Origin: Rutpela maculata
Taxonomy: Eukaryota; Arthropoda; Insecta; Coleoptera; Cerambycidae
Assembly: GCA_936432065.2 (NCBI GenBank)
Contig: OW386286.2
Coordinates: forward strand, 262,775,987-262,839,986
Reading direction: 5' to 3'
Length of the DNA stretch: 64,000 nt
Positions 58,315 through 64,000 of the stretch are shown here, in pieces; the stretch's first letter is position 1; each line of letters opens with the position of its first letter. The notes beneath the pieces are model-generated. The model was not told where the DNA came from, made no database searches, and was given only the letters and a program-made list of their open reading frames with translations. A program made the position numbers and the translations under genes.

Positions 58315-60077
58315 GTGAAAGGATATTGCCGTTTGGCACACTAACCTGTATTACCGTAAGGAACGTATTTCGAAGGAGCGCCATCTTCAGTTACCATTTG
58401 GATCCAAGATGGCCGCCATTTTTAAGAAATCAATTGAGGTAATTTCCTGGCGAATCTATTAACTTCACAAAAAAATGTAACTAAAAAGTGTTGCTTATTT
58501 TATTGCCAACAAAAAAGTATTTTATGTATTTTGCGAAATTTTTGAAAATAAGGCTACCATTTACGAAAATTAAACATGGTACCTTTTATTTAGGTAGGTT
58601 TTCATACATGGTTATTTCCGCGACACATTATAATATATTTCTGTTGTTTTTAGATATAAAGGAACGTGGACTAGATCTATATAATAAGTTTGTTGATGAA
58701 CGCTTAAGCAGCAGAGAGGTATCCATATATGATCCAATAAAAGCGAATAAAATTCGCTTATTTTGTAAACCTAAAAAGGTTGTAAAATCCGCAATGTTGA
58801 TAAAGTCCCTCAAATCTGATGTGGATTTATTCTCTAGACTTTTCATAGAATGTTCAAATCGTGACATAGATTTGGATGATTTTTTTGCACATGAGAATCA
58901 ACTATTCCCAACAGCTCTATCTTTAAACGGAGTCCAGAGATCATCAGATAAATCAATCCTTGTTAAGATTCTGGAAAATGTGCTTAATGACGTACCTTTT
59001 ATTTTAGAAGAAACCGATGCTATGCCAAATTTACTTCAGACAGAAGAAACAGCAGAATTTCGGTATGATTGTGTGGTCTATGATGGACCTGCATTGGTAC
59101 ACCTTTTACTGCCTAAGGGTGTTTTAAATTTTGCTGAATACTCTGCCGAAGTGTTTCAATCGCACATCAAACATAACGCTGATAAATTTAATTTAATACG
59201 CGTTGATATCATTTGGGACATATACAAGAACAATAGTTTGAAACATCACACTAGAGAAATTCGTGGAGGAGGAACGCAACGCCAGGTTGGTGGTAATGTA
59301 CTACTTCCTAAAAACTGGTCGGATTTTCTTAGGAACACAGACAATAAAACAGACCTGTTTCACTTTCTATCCAATGAATGTACAACATCATCCATTCTTT
59401 ATCCTGTGGAAACACTGTGCACAATTGACGATAGGATTATTTCAAACCGCAATTCCCAAAATTCACATCTATCGCTCTGCAGTCGCAAAGAAGCAGATAC
59501 ACGTATTATATTACACGTACAGGATTGCATCCGCCAAGGTTGGAAAAATGTTTGCATAAGAACAGTAGACACCAATGTTGTAGTGTTAGCTACTGCTTTT
59601 TTTCATCGGTTGTATGTGCAAGGATTGAAAACTCTATATGTTCACTTTGGTGCCAATAAGCACTTTAGAATAATATGTGTTAATGGGATAGCTGCACATT
59701 TGGGTCAACAAAAATGTTAAGCTTTGTTAGATTTTCATGCATTCATGGGATGTGATACCGTCTCATTTTTCTCAGGCAAGGGAAAGTCGACTGCTTGGAA
59801 GACGTGGCAAATTTTGAATTTTATTAAATAATGGCTTTATTTCAATTCTAATCGCGAAATGTCCGAAATACTTTTTTGTTAGCTGTTCAAAGCTCAACAA
59901 CTTTGTATAAGACTATTTTTTTATAAAGTCAATGGATTTACCAAAAAATCATATTTATTAGATTATTAAAAATCAGCCGCCATTTTGGATCCAAATGGTA
60001 CCTGAAGGTGGCGCTCCTTCGAAAATGATTATTTAGGGCATTACTAATAAGTATACCAAGCGGCAACATTCTTTCAC
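58315..60077 (+). mobile_element. TIR-bounded element carrying XPG/PIN-like gene
   Basis: Inverted ends of about 105-110 bp: left 58315-58425 (GTGAAAGGATATTGCCGTTT; CGAAGGAGCGCCATCTTCAG; ACCATTTGGATCCAAGATGG) against right 59972-60077 (CCATTTTGGATCCAAATGGT; CTGAAGGTGGCGCTCCTTCG; AACATTCTTTCAC). Inside is a single gene relic covering most of the interval. No target duplication could be fixed. The arrangement is that of a DNA transposon or a deletion derivative of one; no DDE transposase is visible. Confidence 0.72.
58654..59831 (+). pseudogene. XPG/PIN-like nuclease-family protein, near-intact
   Basis: Longest frame of the window (open 58488-59720). TTGTTTTTAG at 58644-58653 looks like a 3' splice site, so residues before DIKERGLDLYNKFVDE are probably intron. 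Blocks: LKSDVDLFSRLFIECSNRDI, DDFFAHENQLFPTALS, VRVDIIWDIYKNNSLK-like RVDIIWDIYKNNSLKHHTRE, LPKNWSDFLRN, KTDLFHFLSNE, CSRKEADTRIILH, RTVDTNVVVLAT and, after a TAA at 59718-59720, LLDFHAFMGCDTVSFFSGKG to a second stop at 59831. This is a family I know from many invertebrate genomes as repeated uncharacterised proteins. The EAD-TR and D-T-(D/N) spacing recalls XPG/FEN-type nucleases; here the second acid is N (TVDTN), a possible loss of activity. N-terminal part absent. Confidence 0.68.
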
Positions 60078-60099
60078 AAATAGCCGTTTTTTATTGGTT

Positions 60100-61288
60100 T
60101 GCTACTCTACTAAAAATTATTATAACTTAATAGCATTTGTAATAAAACTATTACCAAACAAGTAAAAGTCGGACGTTGCCGACTATAAATACTCATTTGA
60201 ACAGTAGAAATAAAAAAATACTGGTTATGTACTAGCACTGGCAGCACGTAACAGTAACTTGTGTCGTAGTCGAAGCACAATGTTAATTAAATATGTAGTC
60301 GGCGACGCCCGACTGCAATTTCTACTCATTTATGAACACTAGTAGATCGAAAATTGAAAAATGTCACAATGTCTAAATATATATGTTATTATGCCATCTG
60401 AAGGTATAGGTGATGATGGTTTTGTTGAGTTTTTCTTATTTAAAATTTGCTCTACGAACTACGAGGAACAAAATTAAAATATCAAAAAAACTATAACCTT
60501 TGGGAAAAAATTGTAGTTTTTTTCACTCCATATAATCAAACGTTTTTCAATTTAGAATCCAAGAATACTATCTTATATGATGATTTCATTCAAGAAAAAA
60601 TGTTTCAAGCTATTTAAACAATGTACATAAATTTCCATATTAATTATCAATAAGTAAAAATAGATCTCAAAGAATAAATACATGCATTTTGACCATGTCT
60701 ATCAATAGTTATGAAGATCTTGCACAGATTCGATTAACTAAAATTTTGGATTCAATATAAATAGTAATTTGTATGATACACCTCTTACGTGGTCACTTGT
60801 TTTGTTGCTAATATCAACTTTTTTTTTTTTCAATTTTTGGGCAGTTCGTAGCAGATAGTCCAATCAATGAATGCCCAAAAGGGGATTGTAGAGAACATTT
60901 AGGATGGGAGAATTTTCCTCTTCCGTGTTGTGTTGGGGGTAGTCAGGAGGTAAAAATACTAAAAGTCCCCGCCCCTAGCCCCGCCGCTTCAGGGTGGAGG
61001 GGGGTGGAAAGGTTCCTTTTTTTCGATTCTTCGCTTATAACTTGGAAACGACGCGTCGTACGGAAGAAGGTACAAAAAGGTGCAAAAGGTGCAAAATCAA
61101 ACATAATTAAATTTCCCACAAGAATGTTTATATTCATGTTCTTCTATGTGTTATAGTTTACGAGATATTTGCCAGCGAAAATCGATGACTAAGATGCGGT
61201 CAAGGCCCCCCGATCATCAATTTTTTTTTGGAGGAATTATTTAATTATTTACAGAGTTAGCTTTTTAAGTCTTATGCAGTTTGCAAAT
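60100..61288. other. No gene; weak inverted scrap
   Basis: GTCGGACGTTGCCGAC at 60165 and GTAGTCGGCGACGCCCGACT at 60296 are related G+C-rich pieces of one small repeat. No gene supported. Confidence 0.5.
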
Positions 61289-61290
61289 TT

Positions 61291-62100
61291 AAAAAATCGC
61301 TGCCCAAGGAATCACTACTTCCACATCCAGATTCTTTTCCAAGTCACTCGCAACGAAAAAATTTTTGTATGTGGAAATAATTGTTTATGGAACTTCAATA
61401 ATATAATATTTGAAATCCTCTACCCCAAAAACCCATAAAAAGATACCCCACATCGGTAGCGGGGTGGGGGTGGTGATAAGGGGTGGTAGTGGGGGTGGAT
61501 GAAGCAAAAAAACATGTTGAGGTTTCTGGTTCTTGTACACACACTAAATCACAATTTTTTTTCATCCCCTTTAATAATGGGGTGGGGGTGGTAAGGGGGG
61601 TGGCTAATGCCAAAATTTTTTTTAAGACCTTAGCTTCTCTTGTATATACTAAATACCAATTTTATGGACTCTTACCTGCTTGATTTACCTATTTTCCCCA
61701 AATTTACCTCAATTTACCCTCCAACCCTTCGACGGAACAAGATGAAAATATAATCTAGTTCTAGATCTCGTTAAAGTACATATGTGTACCAAATTTCAAG
61801 TCAATATCTCAAACGGTTCCAGAGTAAATGTGCGCACAAAAAAAAGTTACAGACAGACAGACCGATAGACAGACCGACAGACAGACCGACAGACAGACAG
61901 ATCGATAGACAGACAGACCGACAGACCGACAGACCGACAGACCGACAGACCGACAGACCGACAGACCGACAGACAGAAATTTTTTTTTTCGCTCAAACTT
62001 AAAATCTCGACGTTTCGTGACATTCTAAGCCTATTTGAACAATAAAAATTTTAAATTTTTTTTTGTCGTTACTATACTTCCACTGGATGTGGAAGTAAAA
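61291..62100 (-). repeat. Repeat X copy 8 (most complete)
   Basis: Both termini: AAAAAATCGCTGCCCAAGGA and TCACTACTTCCACATCCAG at left; ACTTCCACTGGATGTGGAAG followed by TAAAA at right. The right terminus is a hairpin with an 8-base stem (ACTTCCAC / GTGGAAGT); the left subterminal ACTTCCACATCCAG is the inverse of the right-end CTGGATGTGGAAGT. About 810 bp, enlarged by the tetranucleotide tract. No protein. Confidence 0.9.
61848..61976. repeat. (ACAG)n/(ACCG)n tetranucleotide tract inside X
   Basis: About 30 units of ACAGACCG/ACAG/ATAG. Other X copies hold only 2-8 units (for example 56750-56775), so this copy has expanded. It yields the artefactual DRPTDRQ repeat frame. Confidence 0.95.
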
Positions 62101-62109
62101 TAACCTCCA

Positions 62110-63935
62110 AAAAAGTTGGGTCGCTACGCCCTTGGATGCGGCGCTAAACCCCCACATATAACGTTTCAGGCTGTATGTTATTAATATTAACAATTAATAT
62201 TTTGTATGAGATTAGACTACTGAGTTTCTCAGTATTTATTTGTGCATTCCTCGATTCGCAGGTAACTGATTGTTTGCAGCATGGATATTTAAAATTTTCA
62301 GTTAAACAAAATTATGAGCAGTTCACTACAAACTTGCTTTGACACTAAGCAATGCATAAAATAACACGAATCTCTACGCAACTCACATGGCACCATAACG
62401 AAAAGCGATTTGTTTGTGTGACTAAATACTCCCAGCTGTTTACTTTATTTCTTTGATCTTTGCTGCTACAGATGAAAACAAGGGACAACCGAAAGTTACA
62501 TCCGAAACATATTGCTGTCACTATAATTTCCTGTATGTTTTTTGGTGTGGGTACAGCTTTACATACTTTTAGAATCTCTTTTTCACGTATTTGTCTATTT
62601 TTATCCATGAAGTGTTAATACCTCTATAACACACAGTTTCTCTTCCAACAGATAGGCGAGATTTTTCTTTTCTTCCTCATAACCCACCATAATGACAGGC
62701 ACTTTAAAAACGCGCAATTAGATAAGCAAATGTTTATTACAGACAACATTTAATAATTTTAAAATAATAATAATTAAAAATAGAACAAGGCATTAAATTT
62801 TTAGCAATAAAATATTTCGTACTTCCTGTAAAATTTGTATTTTCGGATTACGAAGTATACTTTCACAGACGAATTGTAACATTAATCAACTTCAAAGTAT
62901 TCCCCTCGTTTTAAAGGTAGTGGGTCAGTCATTTAAAGAAACATATATTTCAGAATTAACTGCAAACCTGCTTCATTTATCTTGATCTAGCGAAAATTCC
63001 CCTTCAAAAAAGGTAAATGGGACAGTCTTATCTTAATACCTGTCAGGGCACAGCACATACATTTAAAATGATGCAAATCTTTATTGGGACATCTACTTAA
63101 ATTTGAATAAACATTTTGTAAAGAAAATATTTAAAAACTCAAAATTTTTTTTGAAAATTGTTTGGAGCTTATGGATGTCTTTGTTGTATCAAAAATTTCG
63201 AGTTCAAGATGAGAAATAATTAACAGCAAGAACATGAGTGGAACCGAGAAAAAATATAGGGTTAATAATTAAAATACGAGGTCAGATTCGCTTGCACGAA
63301 AATATGACAGAAATAATGGATGGCCGTTAATAAAAATTTTGTTTTAAAATCAAACTTTATTGATGATTTAGTACAATATTAATGTAATTAAACAAGACTT
63401 TGAATAATCCATTTTATTTAGTTCGATAAAAATAGAAAATATAAAAGATTAATGTTACTTTGCATGTTAATTTTTATCTACTCTCTCAGGAACTAATCAG
63501 TCTATATTAGAATCAAGTCAGTTTTTTTAGAAGAAAAGAGAGGGAAAAATGCATATTTTGCAAATATCTCAAAAAATAATCACTTTATTGAAAAATATCA
63601 AGTGACTTCTTTCCGTTAATTCAAGACTTACCACGTCCATTTTCGATGAAAAATGACTCAGGCGCAGCGTTTTGAATGTATGGCCTTTTTCGTCCTTTTG
63701 AAGAAATCAAATTTTTACGCTCTATTTTCTCAATGTCCTCAAACATAGTGCATTCTACGTCAAAAATAGTGAATATAAATTTGAAAACTTATTATTCAAT
63801 TATCTTTAAACTGAGAGTATCATAGTCTTTATTAAACAAATCAGTCAAGATATGACCAGAAGTCCTCAAAAACTGCATGTTATATGTAACTCGTTAACGA
63901 TGCATCCAATCAAAAATATAAATGGCGTCTCATAT
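62110..63935. other. No gene seen
   Basis: A+T-rich. The minus frame 62345-62608 has no recognisable domain and no homologue I can name. Confidence 0.5.
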
Positions 63936-63938
63936 TAA

Positions 63939-64000
63939 TTTTACTTCCCCGCCGTGGAAGTGTAATAATCGGAAAAAAAATGTTTTTTTTGTTCAAATAG
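63939..64000 (+). repeat. Repeat X copy 9 (cut by window edge)
   Basis: TTTTACTTCCCCGCCGTGGA with the diverged hairpin, then AATGTTTTTTTTGTTCAAAT; continues beyond the window. Confidence 0.75.

Noticed and set aside
61784..62002. Frame with DRPTDRQ repeats
   Set aside because: Translation of a tetranucleotide microsatellite inside repeat X.
62345..62608. 87-codon minus frame
   Set aside because: No motif, no neighbouring gene signals and no sign of conservation that I can see.
1..64000. CRISPR arrays, bacterial operons, ribosome binding sites
   Set aside because: No array of equal spacers and no bacterial gene organisation; the sequence is eukaryotic.

Overview
The window looks like A+T-rich intergenic or heterochromatic DNA from an arthropod, most likely an insect. 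I find no intact host gene. Reasons for the insect reading: the non-LTR retrotransposon types (R1-clade, R2/R4-like, LOA-like, CR1/jockey-like), a CsRn1-type Ty3/gypsy element with a tRNA-Trp primer site, mariner-like elements starting CAGGGTG with TA target sites, and many fold-back elements. Species cannot be fixed; a large-genome beetle or bug would fit. Almost every coding stretch is a broken piece of a mobile element, and most of the rest is inverted or dispersed repeat.

Layout. 1-1500: 5' part of a Ty3/gypsy element on the minus strand, running off the left edge. 2590-6120: reverse-transcriptase scraps, one copy of a dispersed repeat here called X, and an R2/R4-like element split by a 1.6-kb R1-clade insertion with a 15-bp target duplication. 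6.9-14.3 kb: fold-back fragments, a TA-flanked MITE and featureless DNA. 14.3-19.2 kb: two large palindromes, RNase H and LOA-like RT remnants, and a 246-bp tandem array. 20.0-23.0 kb: X split by a 2.56-kb TG...CA insertion, probably a solo LTR. 25.8-26.1 kb: perfect or near-perfect palindromes.

27.2-30.05 kb: a very large fold-back element carrying a degraded nuclease-like gene. 31.3-36.6 kb: a giant inverted repeat containing X and two tandem fold-backs, then another fold-back split by a 5S-rRNA-derived insertion. 36.7-38.45 kb: a second CsRn1-type element with tandem LTRs and an extended tRNA-Trp-like tract. 39.2-44.2 kb: a possible SINE and fold-back families. 45.6-47.0 and 50.85-52.99 kb: two mariner-like elements with long terminal inverted repeats. 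47.6-50.45 kb: two X copies, a minisatellite, an RT fragment and a near-identical 135-bp inverted repeat. 54.9-56.9 kb: X split by a CR1/jockey-like retrotransposon. 57.04-57.75 kb: a long-TIR MITE. 58.3-60.1 kb: a TIR-bounded element with the longest open frame in the window, an XPG/PIN-like protein. 61.3-62.1 kb: the best X copy; another begins at the right edge.

The genes do not form a pathway. They record layers of insertion: R1 into R2-like, CR1-like into X, a probable LTR into X, mariner into a fold-back element, and a 5S-derived element into a fold-back. The two most interesting items are the TIR-bounded nuclease-like element at 58.3-60.1 kb, with a decayed relative inside the 27.2-30.05 kb fold-back, and repeat X, present nine times with structural marks of Helentron-derived (HINE/DINE-like) elements.
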